Shown here: piece by piece, positions 25,762-34,931 of the stretch
How the letters are laid out: each line of letters starts with the position of its first letter
Position numbering within the stretch: position 1 is the first letter of the stretch
Origin: Capnocytophaga leadbetteri
GTDB taxonomy: Bacteria; Bacteroidota; Bacteroidia; Flavobacteriales; Flavobacteriaceae
Length of the DNA stretch: 62,835 nt
NCBI RefSeq assembly: GCF_003054025.1
Contig: NZ_QBKG01000011.1
Coordinates: forward strand, 1 to 62,835
Direction: 5' to 3'
The notes under the pieces: model-generated
Databases searched by the model: none
What the model saw: only the letters and a program-made list of their open reading frames with translations
Told to the model about the DNA's origin: nothing
Made by a program: the position numbers and the translations under genes

Positions 25762-27879
25762 TTAGCTAATGTATTTCCAAAGGTTTTTGTGACGTTGGAG
25801 TTGGTCGAGGGTGTAGGCTACGCATTGATGCTCTGGCTGGACTAAATCGGGGTCAGCTTTGAGGAGGTCGATAGCGTAGGCACGAGCCGCTTTTAGTATC
25901 TCTTGGTCTTTTACAATATCAGCTATTTTTAGGGCAAGTACCCCGCTCTGTTGAGTGCCCATTAGGTCGCCAGGCCCGCGCAGTTTGAGGTCTACTTCCG
26001 CTATCTCAAAACCATCATTAGTGCGCACCATTGTCTCCATACGCGTACGGGTATCATTACTCATCTTGTTGCCTGTCAGCAGTATACAATAGCTCTGCTC
26101 GCTACCACGCCCTACACGTCCGCGTAGCTGATGCAATTGCGATAAACCAAAGCGCTCGGCACTCTCTATGACCATCACTGAGGCATTAGGCACATTCACC
26201 CCTACCTCTATGACTGTTGTCGCCACCATTATCTGGGTTTCGTTTCGCACAAAACGCTCCATCTCGGCATCTTTCTCCGCAGGCTTGAGCTTGCCATGCA
26301 CTATCGAGACTTTGTATTTAGGCAGCGGAAAAGAGGCTCTGATATACTCGTAACCTTCGGTTAAATTTTTGAAATCTAAGGCTTCTGACTCTTCTATCAG
26401 CGGATATACTACATACGCTTGCCGCCCTTTGTCTATTTCTTTTTTAACAAACTCATACGTTTCCGCACGTCGATTTTCAAAATGATGTATGGTTTTGATA
26501 GGCTTTCTACCAGGGGGTAACTCATCTATTACCGACACATCTAAGTCGCCGTATACACTCATTGCTAAAGTGCGCGGTATTGGAGTGGCAGTCATCACTA
26601 ATATATGAGGCGGTAAGGCATTTTTATGCCACAGCTTAGCACGCTGTTCTACCCCAAAGCGGTGCTGTTCATCGATAATCGCTAACCCTAAGTTAGCAAA
26701 CTGCACTTTATCTTCTAACAAGGCGTGAGTGCCAATGAGTATAGAAAGACTCCCCTCTTGCAACTGCTCATCTAAAATACGGCGCTCTTTGGTTTTAGAA
26801 GAGCCTGTTAATAAAGCTACACTTATGCCTGTATTTTGTAATAGAGCACTAATACTCTGGTAGTGCTGGGTAGCGAGAATTTCGGTAGGAGCCATTAAGC
26901 AGGCTTGAAAACCGTTATCTACCGCTAATAGCATCGTCATTAGGGCTACTATAGTCTTGCCAGAGCCTACATCACCTTGCAAGAGTCTGTTCATTTGGGC
27001 ATTTGAGCCTAAATCGGCACGTATTTCTTTGAGCACTCGTTTCTGAGCGTTCGTCAGAGGAAAGGGTAAATGGTGGTTATAGAAGTTCATAAACGCATCG
27101 CCTACCTTTGTGAAAGGCATTCCTTGAAACTTCTGCTTTTGCAGTAGATTTTTGCGTACTAACTGTAGCTGTATGTAAAAAAGCTCTTCAAACTTCAGGC
27201 GCACGGTGGCTTTGGTAAGCATTGATTGGTCAGCAGGAAAGTGAATATTGCGCATTGCCTCCTGCTTGCTAATTAGGTTTAGTGTCTTGCGTATTGAAGC
27301 AGGTAGGTTCTCCATAAATTGATAACCGACCTCTTCGAACACCGTATGTATAAGTTGCCGCATCACACGGTTGCTGACTCCGCGCTTAGTTAGCTTCTCA
27401 GTAGAGGGGTAGACGGGCTGTATGCTGCTATGCCCTGCCTTGTTGAAATCGACAAGCAAGTCCATTTCAGGGTGGGGCATAGAGAAAACACCTCCGAAGT
27501 GATTGACTTTGCCAAATATGACATAAGATTCGTTTAGCTTTAGGCTATCGCTTATCCACTTGTGTCCTTTGAACCATACCAACTCCATTTGCCCCGTTTC
27601 ATCTACAAAAGTAGCTACTAAACGCGCTTGTTTCTGCTGTGCTGAGGCTACCGTACGCAAGTTTACAATCTTACCAATAAGCTGTACTTCAGCATTATTA
27701 TTTTGTAACTCATTGATTTTGTAAAACTTAGTACGGTCTATATACCGATTAGGAAATAGGTTGAGCAAGTCTTGGTACTGTTCTATACCCAATTCGGATT
27801 TGAGCAGCTCTGCCCGCTGTTTGCCTACCCCACGCAGGTATTCTACAGAAGTATGTAAAAGGTTTGGCACTTGTGTCAT
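25762..27879 (-). CDS. recG: ATP-dependent DNA helicase RecG
   Basis: 705 residues, full length. An N-terminal wedge/OB region is followed by the helicase core: GDVGSGKT (302-309), DEQHRFGV (403-410), TATPIPRT and the motif VI region QLRGRVGRG. It remodels stalled replication forks and branched DNA. The promoter in front is a good match. Confidence 0.97.
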   Translation of the reverse strand: MTQVPNLLHTSVEYLRGVGKQRAELLKSELGIEQYQDLLNLFPNRYIDRTKFYKINELQNNNAEVQLIGKIVNLRTVASAQQKQARLVATFVDETGQMELVWFKGHKWISDSLKLNESYVIFGKVNHFGGVFSMPHPEMDLLVDFNKAGHSSIQPVYPSTEKLTKRGVSNRVMRQLIHTVFEEVGYQFMENLPASIRKTLNLISKQEAMRNIHFPADQSMLTKATVRLKFEELFYIQLQLVRKNLLQKQKFQGMPFTKVGDAFMNFYNHHLPFPLTNAQKRVLKEIRADLGSNAQMNRLLQGDVGSGKTIVALMTMLLAVDNGFQACLMAPTEILATQHYQSISALLQNTGISVALLTGSSKTKERRILDEQLQEGSLSILIGTHALLEDKVQFANLGLAIIDEQHRFGVEQRAKLWHKNALPPHILVMTATPIPRTLAMSVYGDLDVSVIDELPPGRKPIKTIHHFENRRAETYEFVKKEIDKGRQAYVVYPLIEESEALDFKNLTEGYEYIRASFPLPKYKVSIVHGKLKPAEKDAEMERFVRNETQIMVATTVIEVGVNVPNASVMVIESAERFGLSQLHQLRGRVGRGSEQSYCILLTGNKMSNDTRTRMETMVRTNDGFEIAEVDLKLRGPGDLMGTQQSGVLALKIADIVKDQEILKAARAYAIDLLKADPDLVQPEHQCVAYTLDQLQRHKNLWKYIS

Positions 27880-27903
27880 TTAAAGAAATGAATGTTTTTG
27901 GTG

Positions 27904-27934
27904 CAAAGATAGTGATAATTTGTCAATTTGACAA
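27904..27934 (-). promoter_or_regulatory. Promoter of recG
   Basis: On the minus strand TTG (27932-27934), 20 bases, TATCTTTG (27904-27911). Confidence 0.7.
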
Positions 27935-28013
27935 TTTGTCGATTTGACAAATTAGGTAAAACAAACGAAATTATTGGGTTAGTGGGAGGGCTCAGAAGGC
28001 TGAGAGGGCTGGA

Positions 28014-28142
28014 GGTAGCATATTTTTCTGGTTTTTAGGCAATAATTAGACGTTTGGATTTCGCTCATCTTTCGCTCATCCTTCGGTGATCCTGTATCCT
28101 TCCTATATCTAAAGTAAAGGGAAGATAATATAGTAGATTTTT
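28014..28142 (+). repeat. Interspersed intergenic repeat, copy 2
   Basis: It matches 1536-1690 in the same orientation: AGCATATTTTTCTGGTTTTT, AATAATTAGACG, CCTTCGG, TATATCTAAAGTAAAGG and a final ATTTTT. A G-rich direct-repeat tract (GGGAGGGCTCAGAAGGCTGA) precedes it. The TTCGCTCATC doublet at about 28060-28082 is the reverse complement of the tandem unit at 56940-57006. The 347 bases between recG and asnA otherwise contain only AT-rich words such as CAAATTAGCAAATT. Confidence 0.6.
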
Positions 28143-28226
28143 CTATCAAATTAGCAAATAAGACAAATAAATATGGTACAAAATTTGCATTCTTTTTTCA
28201 TTGGCAAATTAGCAAATTGACTCATT

Positions 28227-29231
28227 ATGATTATCATCCCTAAAAACTATGTATCGCCTTATGGCATTATGGATACCGAACGCGCTATCAAACTTATTAA
28301 AGATACTTTTGAAACTACTTTGGCTCGTGTGCTTCACCTCACTCGTATCTCTGCTCCGTTATTTGTAAAACGCGCTACCGGACTTAATGACGACCTCAAC
28401 GGTGTGGAACGCCCTGTGAGTTTTGAAATGAAAGACGCTGAAGGACAGACTATTGAAATTATTCACTCGCTGGCTAAATGGAAACGTTTGGCACTAAAGC
28501 GTTATGGTATCAACCTACACGAGGGTATTTATACCGATATGAACGCTATCCGCCGCGATGAAACTTTAGACAACACTCATTCTATATACGTAGACCAATG
28601 GGACTGGGAAAAGGTTATCGCCCCTACAGACCGCACTTTGGCATACTTGCAACAGACAGTAAATCAGCTTTATAACGCCTTTTTGGAAACTGAAGCTACT
28701 CTTGTAGCTCATTACCCTAAATGCAGGGCTTTCCTACCCAAAGAGGTGACTTTCATCAGTTCGCAAGAACTTGAAGACCGCTACCCTACTCTATCACCTC
28801 AAAAACGCGAAGAGGTATTTGCTAAAGAGAAGGGAGCTATTTTCATCACCCAAATAGGCAAAACACTACGCTCAGGTAAAAAACACGATAACCGCGCCCC
28901 TGACTATGACGACTGGGAACTGAACGGTGACCTTATTTTATGGAATCCGGTATTGGACAGTGCCTTAGAGTTATCATCTATGGGAATACGTGTAGATGAA
29001 AAATCATTAGCGCACCAATTGAAAGTGGCTAATGCTGAACACCGCAAAAGCTTAGACTACCACCAAATGCTCTTAAGAGGAGAACTCCCTCTGACTATTG
29101 GTGGCGGTATTGGTCAGTCGCGTATCTGTATGTTGCTTATGCAGAAAGCACATATAGGGGAAGTACAGGCCTCTATATGGACAGATGATATGCTACGGCT
29201 TTGTGAAGAAAACGGCATTCAGTTGCTGTAA
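28227..29231 (+). CDS. asnA: Aspartate--ammonia ligase
   Basis: 334 residues, cytosolic. Makes asparagine from aspartate, ammonia and ATP, using a fold related to class II tRNA synthetases. Seen are SAPLFVKRATGLNDDLNGVE, AVKWKR-like SLAKWKRLALKRYGI, MNAIRRDE, VDQWDWE and the C-terminal GGGIGQSRICMLLM. Length and ends match the family. Confidence 0.96.
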   Translation: MIIIPKNYVSPYGIMDTERAIKLIKDTFETTLARVLHLTRISAPLFVKRATGLNDDLNGVERPVSFEMKDAEGQTIEIIHSLAKWKRLALKRYGINLHEGIYTDMNAIRRDETLDNTHSIYVDQWDWEKVIAPTDRTLAYLQQTVNQLYNAFLETEATLVAHYPKCRAFLPKEVTFISSQELEDRYPTLSPQKREEVFAKEKGAIFITQIGKTLRSGKKHDNRAPDYDDWELNGDLILWNPVLDSALELSSMGIRVDEKSLAHQLKVANAEHRKSLDYHQMLLRGELPLTIGGGIGQSRICMLLMQKAHIGEVQASIWTDDMLRLCEENGIQLL

Positions 29232-29247
29232 TTTAAATAAAATGTTG

Positions 29248-29255
29248 TACATTTG
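29248..29255 (+). promoter_or_regulatory. -7 element for the toxin-antitoxin pair
   Basis: TACATTTG lies 17 bases before the antitoxin ATG, just after the asnA stop. The -33 box is not clear. Confidence 0.5.
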
Positions 29256-29271
29256 CAAAAAAATAAATATT

Positions 29272-29508
29272 ATGCAAACATTTATTTTAAGAAATGGAAA
29301 TAATCAAGATGTTCAATTACTATTAGATATTTCTAAGAAATTAGGACTTGATTTAGAGTTACAGTCTCCTTTTTTTTCTGACAAAACAAGAATGGAATCT
29401 GTATCGCAAGCTCTCGTTGCTCTTACCCAAACAAGAAAAACTCATAATTTTTCTGAACAGGATATAGTAGATGAGTGTAGAAAAGTACGTGCTGAACTAC
29501 AAAAATGA
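29272..29508 (+). CDS. Putative antitoxin of a PIN-toxin pair
   Basis: 78 residues. The first half has an alternating hydrophobic pattern (MQTFILRNGNNQDVQLLLDI) like small DNA-binding antitoxins, and the C-terminus ends in a charged helix (SEQDIVDECRKVRAELQK). The ATG at 29272 is chosen because the -7 element lies just upstream; a longer frame overlaps asnA. It overlaps the toxin gene by 4 bases (ATGA), the usual coupling of such pairs. Confidence 0.7.
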   Translation: MQTFILRNGNNQDVQLLLDISKKLGLDLELQSPFFSDKTRMESVSQALVALTQTRKTHNFSEQDIVDECRKVRAELQK

Positions 29509-29927
29509 AAAAGATAATTATAGACACTAACATCTGGATCTCTGCCTTTTTAAAGACACCTTATGATATATTTAATTTGATTACGAACAATAACCTAAAA
29601 GTATTTGCTTGTAAGGAATTGCGTAATGAAATAAAAGAAGTTATGAGTCGTAAAAAGTTTGAGAAGTTTTTTTCGAAAGAAGATATCGACAATGCTCTAA
29701 TTCTTTTTGATAATCTAACTGAAACTGTAGATTTACAGACCTGTTTTTTAGGGTGTCCTGATGTTAATGATGATTATTTATTTGCATTAGCAAAACAAAC
29801 GGGAAGTGTCTTTCTTATTACAGGAGATAAAATCTTATTAAACTTTAAAACTGATTTTGTTTATACTATTTCATTAACTGATTTTAAAAACATACTTCCA
29901 TTACTTTCAATTAATTATGAGAAGTAA
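29505..29927 (+). CDS. PIN-domain toxin (putative ribonuclease)
   Basis: 140 residues, full length for COG1569-type PIN proteins. Acidic metal-binding residues are visible in IIIDTNIWISAF (Asp7), CKELRNEIKEV (Glu) and CPDVNDDYLFALAK (Asp cluster), and TGDKILL sits near the end. It would cleave RNA and be held inactive by the upstream antitoxin. The target is unknown. Confidence 0.82.
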   Translation: MKKIIIDTNIWISAFLKTPYDIFNLITNNNLKVFACKELRNEIKEVMSRKKFEKFFSKEDIDNALILFDNLTETVDLQTCFLGCPDVNDDYLFALAKQTGSVFLITGDKILLNFKTDFVYTISLTDFKNILPLLSINYEK

Positions 29928-30069
29928 TTTTTCTGTAATTCTAAATCATACTCAAAGTTAATGCAATGAATGAACAAATGAGTTTTTAGCTATGAATTTA
30001 GGATTTTTTCTACCACAAGAAATGAAAGATTATTTTGCTAAAATTTTAGTTTTTAAAATAACAAACCCA

Positions 30070-32808
30070 ATGAAAAATAAGACATATATTTTTGTACTTT
30101 TATTCTCAATTGCTACCACAAGCCTTATGGGACAGGAGTTACTTCCTCTCTCTTTGCGCCAAAAAGAAGAACTAAAAAAACAATCGTGGGTACGCGAAAC
30201 TCCTTTTGAACCCGTGAAAGTAAAAGATATGGGAAACCGTATCAGCGCTTTGGCAATAAACCCTGCTAATGCTAGCCATTTCGTAGTGGCTCCTCATCAA
30301 GGGGGGGTATGGCTTACCCAAAATGGTGGGGAGACTTACCGCGAATTATGTACTACCCTACCCTCGCAAACGATTACAGCTCTGGCAATGAATTGGCAGT
30401 CAGGAATGTTGGCAGTGGCTACTCCCTATGGATTATTCGTTTCTACTGACAATGGCAAAACTGTTGATTTCAAAGGACTTGCAGGAACTAAACACATTAC
30501 AGCCATTTATCTATCGCCTTCTAATCCTCAAGAGATAGTTGTAGGCGTATTAGGCAATAAGTATAAAACAGATGAAAAGCGCGGTATCTTCAAAAGTAGT
30601 GATGGAGGCAAAACGTGGCAGCAAAAGCTATTTGTAGGTACTCGCACGGGTATCAGCGACATAGTAGCTACCCCTGATGGTAGCACTCTACTGGCTACCG
30701 CTTGGGAAATAAATGACAGTCCGTGGAATAGTGTGCCTTACGGCAGTAATAGTGCCATCTATAAAAGTACTGACAAGGGCAACACTTGGACGAAAATAAC
30801 GTCTAACAACGGTTTTCTAAAAGGTAATGCTATAGGCAAAATTGGAATTAGCTGCGTAGATGCACAAACCTATTACGCTGTAGTAGACAACCGCAACTAT
30901 AAGAAAAAAGAGAACAATAACAGCCTACAAAAGCAGACTCACTTACAGCTTACCGCTCAAGATTTTGATGGTATGAGCAAAAGCGATTTTCTCGCCTTAG
31001 ACAACAGTCGGTTAAATCGCTTCTTATACAACATAGGCGAAAACAAAAGGTACACCGCACAACACCTAAAAGATATTATCAGCGCTGAAGTAACCTCGCC
31101 CAGCAAGTTACTCAACTTCTTAGGCATCAGCGAAAAAGAAGCGATAGGGGCTGAAGTATACCTCACTACTGATGGGGGTACTTCGTGGCAAAAAACAAAT
31201 ACTCAACCCCTAAATGACGTGTATTACCAAAATGGTGAACGCTTTGCCTCTATCAGTGCTGACCCTGCCGACAAAGAGCACGTACTTATCGGTGGTTACC
31301 CTTTATTGGAATCGGTTGATGGTGGAAAAACGTGGCGCAGCAAACAGCCTGTAAATCTTGGAAGTGGTTATGAGCAATTGTATCAGCAGCAAGGCACCCT
31401 CTTCTGCACTACTCCGTATGGGCTAATGCTTTCTTATGACAGTGGACGTACTTTTGCGACTAAAAACGTGCCTCAAGCAATGAGTTTTGAGCAATTGGCA
31501 TACGACAACACTAATAAAATACCTTACTTTATTAGCAAACAAGGCGTACTAGCCAAAAATAACGCACAATGGAATGTATTTAAGCTGCCTATTAACCGTT
31601 TAACCTTTGGAAATGAGAGCTATGCAGCTGCCTCTTACGGTCGTCTCTTTACTTTTTATCCTAATAAAGACCAACAAACACCCTTGGGCACTATGTATTA
31701 CGGCGAAAGTAAAGCTCCTTTGCGCTTTGGTAAGTATGCCCCTCTATTGGTTTCACCTCAAAATAAAGACATCATTTATATAGGAAGCAATAAATTGCAT
31801 ATCTCTTTAGACAAAGGGCGTAATTGGCGCACCATCTCTGACGATGTAACCAACGGCAACAAACAAGGTAACAAGGCATATGGCACTATCTCGGCAATAG
31901 CAGAATCGCCTTTTATGTTTGGTTTGCTATACACTGGTAGTGATGATGGTATGATATACACTTCTGACAACGGAGGTGTATCGTGGAAGCAGATATACAA
32001 CGCTTTCCCTCGTGCGCTACGCGTGAATAACCTTATTGCCTCAAAACATCAGCGCAACCGCGTACTCACCACCCTTATAAGCACTGATGAAACGGCTACT
32101 GACCCTTTTATTTTCATCAGTAATGACAATGGAAAAAGCTGGACAGACATTCGTTCAGACCTGCCTGACAGCAGGGTAAATGTACTAAAAGAAGACCCTA
32201 TAAACGAACAAATACTCTATGCTGGAACGGACAACGGTTTGTACATTTCGTTTAACTTAGGAGAGAGTTGGCAACCTTTTAGCAAAGGGCTACCTGAGAC
32301 AGGTATCGCCGACCTTATGATAGACGAAAATACCGGTGAAATGACGGTAGCTACCCTAGGGCGTGGGCTTTATCGCACTTCTATAAAGATGATGCAAGAA
32401 CTGCGGGTAGCTATTACTTCGCAAGAATTTTACCCCTTTGAAGCCCCTATCAGCATAAACTATTCGACTAAATGGGGTAATGCTGCTAATGAATGGGAAG
32501 AGCCTCTAAAACCTACTGTATACAGCTATGCTTTTGCTTCAGAAGAAGGATTATCAATAAACGTAAAAGTAATGAAAGGTAAAATTACCCTCAATGAGTT
32601 TACTTATAAAACCAACAAAGGGTTTAACTACATACCTTACGACCTTACTATTTCGGCAGAAGGCAAAGTAGCCTACGAAAAAAGTGTACAGAAGATATTC
32701 CTGCCCACTGCAACTGACGGCAATGTATATCTGCCCAAAGGGCGTTATACCCTTGTATTCACGCTGCCCAACGATTTTGAAGAAGAAAGAACGTTAGAGG
32801 TTAAGTAA
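30070..32808 (+). CDS. Exported BNR/VPS10-type propeller protein
   Basis: 913 residues from the ATG at 30070, which starts a normal signal peptide (MKNKTYIFVLLFSIATTSLMG). An in-frame start 78 bases earlier would bury it. At least eight Asp-box repeats are spread along the chain (SSDGGKTW, STDKGNTW, TTDGGTSW, SVDGGKTW, SLDKGRNW, TSDNGGVSW, SNDNGKSW, NLGESW), as in sortilin/VPS10 and two-propeller glycosidases. The C-terminal ~110 residues are a separate beta-domain. No sialidase FRIP motif or arginine triad is seen, so it is not another sialidase. There is no clear T9SS tail. Substrate unknown. Confidence 0.8.
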   Translation: MKNKTYIFVLLFSIATTSLMGQELLPLSLRQKEELKKQSWVRETPFEPVKVKDMGNRISALAINPANASHFVVAPHQGGVWLTQNGGETYRELCTTLPSQTITALAMNWQSGMLAVATPYGLFVSTDNGKTVDFKGLAGTKHITAIYLSPSNPQEIVVGVLGNKYKTDEKRGIFKSSDGGKTWQQKLFVGTRTGISDIVATPDGSTLLATAWEINDSPWNSVPYGSNSAIYKSTDKGNTWTKITSNNGFLKGNAIGKIGISCVDAQTYYAVVDNRNYKKKENNNSLQKQTHLQLTAQDFDGMSKSDFLALDNSRLNRFLYNIGENKRYTAQHLKDIISAEVTSPSKLLNFLGISEKEAIGAEVYLTTDGGTSWQKTNTQPLNDVYYQNGERFASISADPADKEHVLIGGYPLLESVDGGKTWRSKQPVNLGSGYEQLYQQQGTLFCTTPYGLMLSYDSGRTFATKNVPQAMSFEQLAYDNTNKIPYFISKQGVLAKNNAQWNVFKLPINRLTFGNESYAAASYGRLFTFYPNKDQQTPLGTMYYGESKAPLRFGKYAPLLVSPQNKDIIYIGSNKLHISLDKGRNWRTISDDVTNGNKQGNKAYGTISAIAESPFMFGLLYTGSDDGMIYTSDNGGVSWKQIYNAFPRALRVNNLIASKHQRNRVLTTLISTDETATDPFIFISNDNGKSWTDIRSDLPDSRVNVLKEDPINEQILYAGTDNGLYISFNLGESWQPFSKGLPETGIADLMIDENTGEMTVATLGRGLYRTSIKMMQELRVAITSQEFYPFEAPISINYSTKWGNAANEWEEPLKPTVYSYAFASEEGLSINVKVMKGKITLNEFTYKTNKGFNYIPYDLTISAEGKVAYEKSVQKIFLPTATDGNVYLPKGRYTLVFTLPNDFEEERTLEVK

Positions 32809-32810
32809 AC

Positions 32811-32840
32811 TTGCTAATTAAGAATTTATTATTACCTTTG
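32811..32840 (+). promoter_or_regulatory. Promoter of the M13 peptidase gene
   Basis: TTG at 32811-32813, exactly 19 bases, TACCTTTG at 32833-32840. It starts 3 bases after the previous stop and rules out the longer reading frame that begins at the same point. Confidence 0.8.
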
Positions 32841-32867
32841 TGGTATCAATTCAAAAAACCTAATATT

Positions 32868-34931
32868 ATGATGAGAAAAACAACTAAAACCGTACTGTTA
32901 CTTTCATCAATGGGGCTAATGATAGCCTGCGGAAATAACAAAAAAACAGAAAACACAATGAGTGAAAACACAAATGTAGACAAGGGAATTGTCCTTGCTG
33001 AAATGGACACTACCATACGTCCGCAAGATGATTTCTACAATTATGTAAACGGTACTTGGGCTAAAACTGCCCAAATACCCGCTGACAAACCTACGTGGGG
33101 TTCTTTTCATATTCTACGTGAGAAAACCGACGAGAACTGTCTGCTTATTTTAGACAATTTGCTAAAAGAAAACTTTGAACAAGGCACTGAAGGACAGAAA
33201 ATAAAAGACCTATATGAGTCTTTCATAGACTGGAACAAACGCGATGCTGAGGGGCTTAAACCTATAGAAGGCTATCTAAATAAAATTGATGCTATCAAAA
33301 CGCTTGCTGACCTTCAGAAGTACTTAGAAGAGGCTACTAAAGAAGGTGAAAACCCTATCTGTGCTTGGGGCGTGTATGCCGATATGAAGGATTCTAACAC
33401 CAATACCGTTTATCTGGGTAACTTTAGCATCGGTATGGGACGCGATTATTACCAAAAGGATAATAAAGAGAATACTGAAGCACTACAAAAATACCAAGAT
33501 TATGTAGCTGCTATCTTCAAAGTACTGAAAGATGACAAAGCTGCGGAAAAAGCTAAAAAAATAGTAGATTTTGAACGCTCTGTAGCTAAACTAATGCTAA
33601 CCAATGAGGAAGACCGCAACCCTAACCTCAGCTATAACCCCCAAACTATGGAGGAGCTTAGCAAATTGGTTAAAAACCTCAATTTACCTCAGTACCTCAA
33701 AAATGTAGGTGTAAATATTGATAAGGTGGTGGTTTCTGAAATTCGTTTGTACAAACAATATGACAAGTTTATCAACGAAAAGAACTTACCTCTGCTAAAA
33801 GATTACCTAAAATACCAATTGGTAGCTGATAACGCAAGCAACCTTACTAAAGAACTTGATGAACTTTCTTTTAACTTCTACAATAAAGAATTGCAAGGAC
33901 AACAAGAGCAACGCCCAATGAACAAACGCGCTTTAAGCGTTATCAACAATATTTTGGGAGAAGCCTTTGGTAAGCTGTATGTAGAAAAGTACTTCCCTGC
34001 TAAAGCTAAAGAAGAGATGGTAACTTTAGTAGACTACCTGAAAAAGAGTTTTGCTCAACACATCAAAGAAGTGACTTGGATGTCTGATGCTACAAAAGAA
34101 AAAGCATTGGCAAAACTAAATAAATTCACCGTAAAAGTGGGATATCCTGACAAATGGGAAGACTACTCTAAACTAACCATTGAACCTGCTGCTAAGACTG
34201 TTTATTTTGCTAACTTGCAACGCGTGAGTGAATGGGCTTACCAAAAGAGTTTGGAGAAAGTAGGCAAACCTGTTGATAAAACTAAATGGGGTATGTCGCC
34301 ACAAACCGTAAATGCGTATTACAACCCGCTATATAACGAAATCGTATTCCCTGCTGCTATCTTACAACCACCTTTCTTTAACTTTGAAGCTGACCCAGCA
34401 GTGAACTTTGGAGGTATAGGAGCTGTAATAGGACACGAAATGACCCACGGTTTTGATGATAGTGGTGCTGAGTTTGACGGCGATGGCAACCTACAAAACT
34501 GGTGGACACCTGAAGATAAAAAGAACTTTGAAGATGCTACCAAAGCTCTTGCGGCACAATTTGACAAGTATGAACCTGTGAAAGGCGTATTTGTAAATGG
34601 TACTTTCACCAGTGGCGAAAACATAGCTGACCTTGGTGGGGTGAACATCGCTTTTGATGCCCTACAAATGTATTTGAAAGACAAAGGACAAGTAGGTAAA
34701 ATAAGCAACTTCACACAAGAACAACGTTTCTTTATCTCTTGGGGTACTGTATGGCGTACGCTCTCTAAAGAACAATACCTCACCAATCAAGTGAAGACAG
34801 ACCCTCATAGCCCTGGTTACTTCCGTTCATTTGGTCCTCTTGTGAATGTTGATGCTTGGTATAAAGCCTTTGATGTAAAAGAAGGAGATAAACTCTATAA
34901 AAAACCTGAAGACCGCATTAAGATTTGGTAA
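32868..34931 (+). CDS. pepO: M13-family metallopeptidase lipoprotein (PepO/neprilysin-like)
   Basis: 687 residues from the first of two adjacent ATGs. The signal ends in a lipobox (LMIACG), so it is lipid-anchored. Zinc site HEMTH at 523-527 and third ligand Glu584 in ENIADLGG are in place. PQTVNAYYNP and NEIVFPAAILQPPFF precede them, and the C-terminus has KTDPHSPGYFR and the final RIKIW in place of the usual CxVW. It would degrade small peptides in the envelope. Its last 37 bases overlap the convergent oxidoreductase gene, so no terminator separates the two. Confidence 0.94.
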   Translation: MMRKTTKTVLLLSSMGLMIACGNNKKTENTMSENTNVDKGIVLAEMDTTIRPQDDFYNYVNGTWAKTAQIPADKPTWGSFHILREKTDENCLLILDNLLKENFEQGTEGQKIKDLYESFIDWNKRDAEGLKPIEGYLNKIDAIKTLADLQKYLEEATKEGENPICAWGVYADMKDSNTNTVYLGNFSIGMGRDYYQKDNKENTEALQKYQDYVAAIFKVLKDDKAAEKAKKIVDFERSVAKLMLTNEEDRNPNLSYNPQTMEELSKLVKNLNLPQYLKNVGVNIDKVVVSEIRLYKQYDKFINEKNLPLLKDYLKYQLVADNASNLTKELDELSFNFYNKELQGQQEQRPMNKRALSVINNILGEAFGKLYVEKYFPAKAKEEMVTLVDYLKKSFAQHIKEVTWMSDATKEKALAKLNKFTVKVGYPDKWEDYSKLTIEPAAKTVYFANLQRVSEWAYQKSLEKVGKPVDKTKWGMSPQTVNAYYNPLYNEIVFPAAILQPPFFNFEADPAVNFGGIGAVIGHEMTHGFDDSGAEFDGDGNLQNWWTPEDKKNFEDATKALAAQFDKYEPVKGVFVNGTFTSGENIADLGGVNIAFDALQMYLKDKGQVGKISNFTQEQRFFISWGTVWRTLSKEQYLTNQVKTDPHSPGYFRSFGPLVNVDAWYKAFDVKEGDKLYKKPEDRIKIW

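Noticed and set aside
32811-32867. Longer N-terminus for the M13 peptidase
   Set aside because: It begins exactly at the -33 box and would hide the lipoprotein signal.
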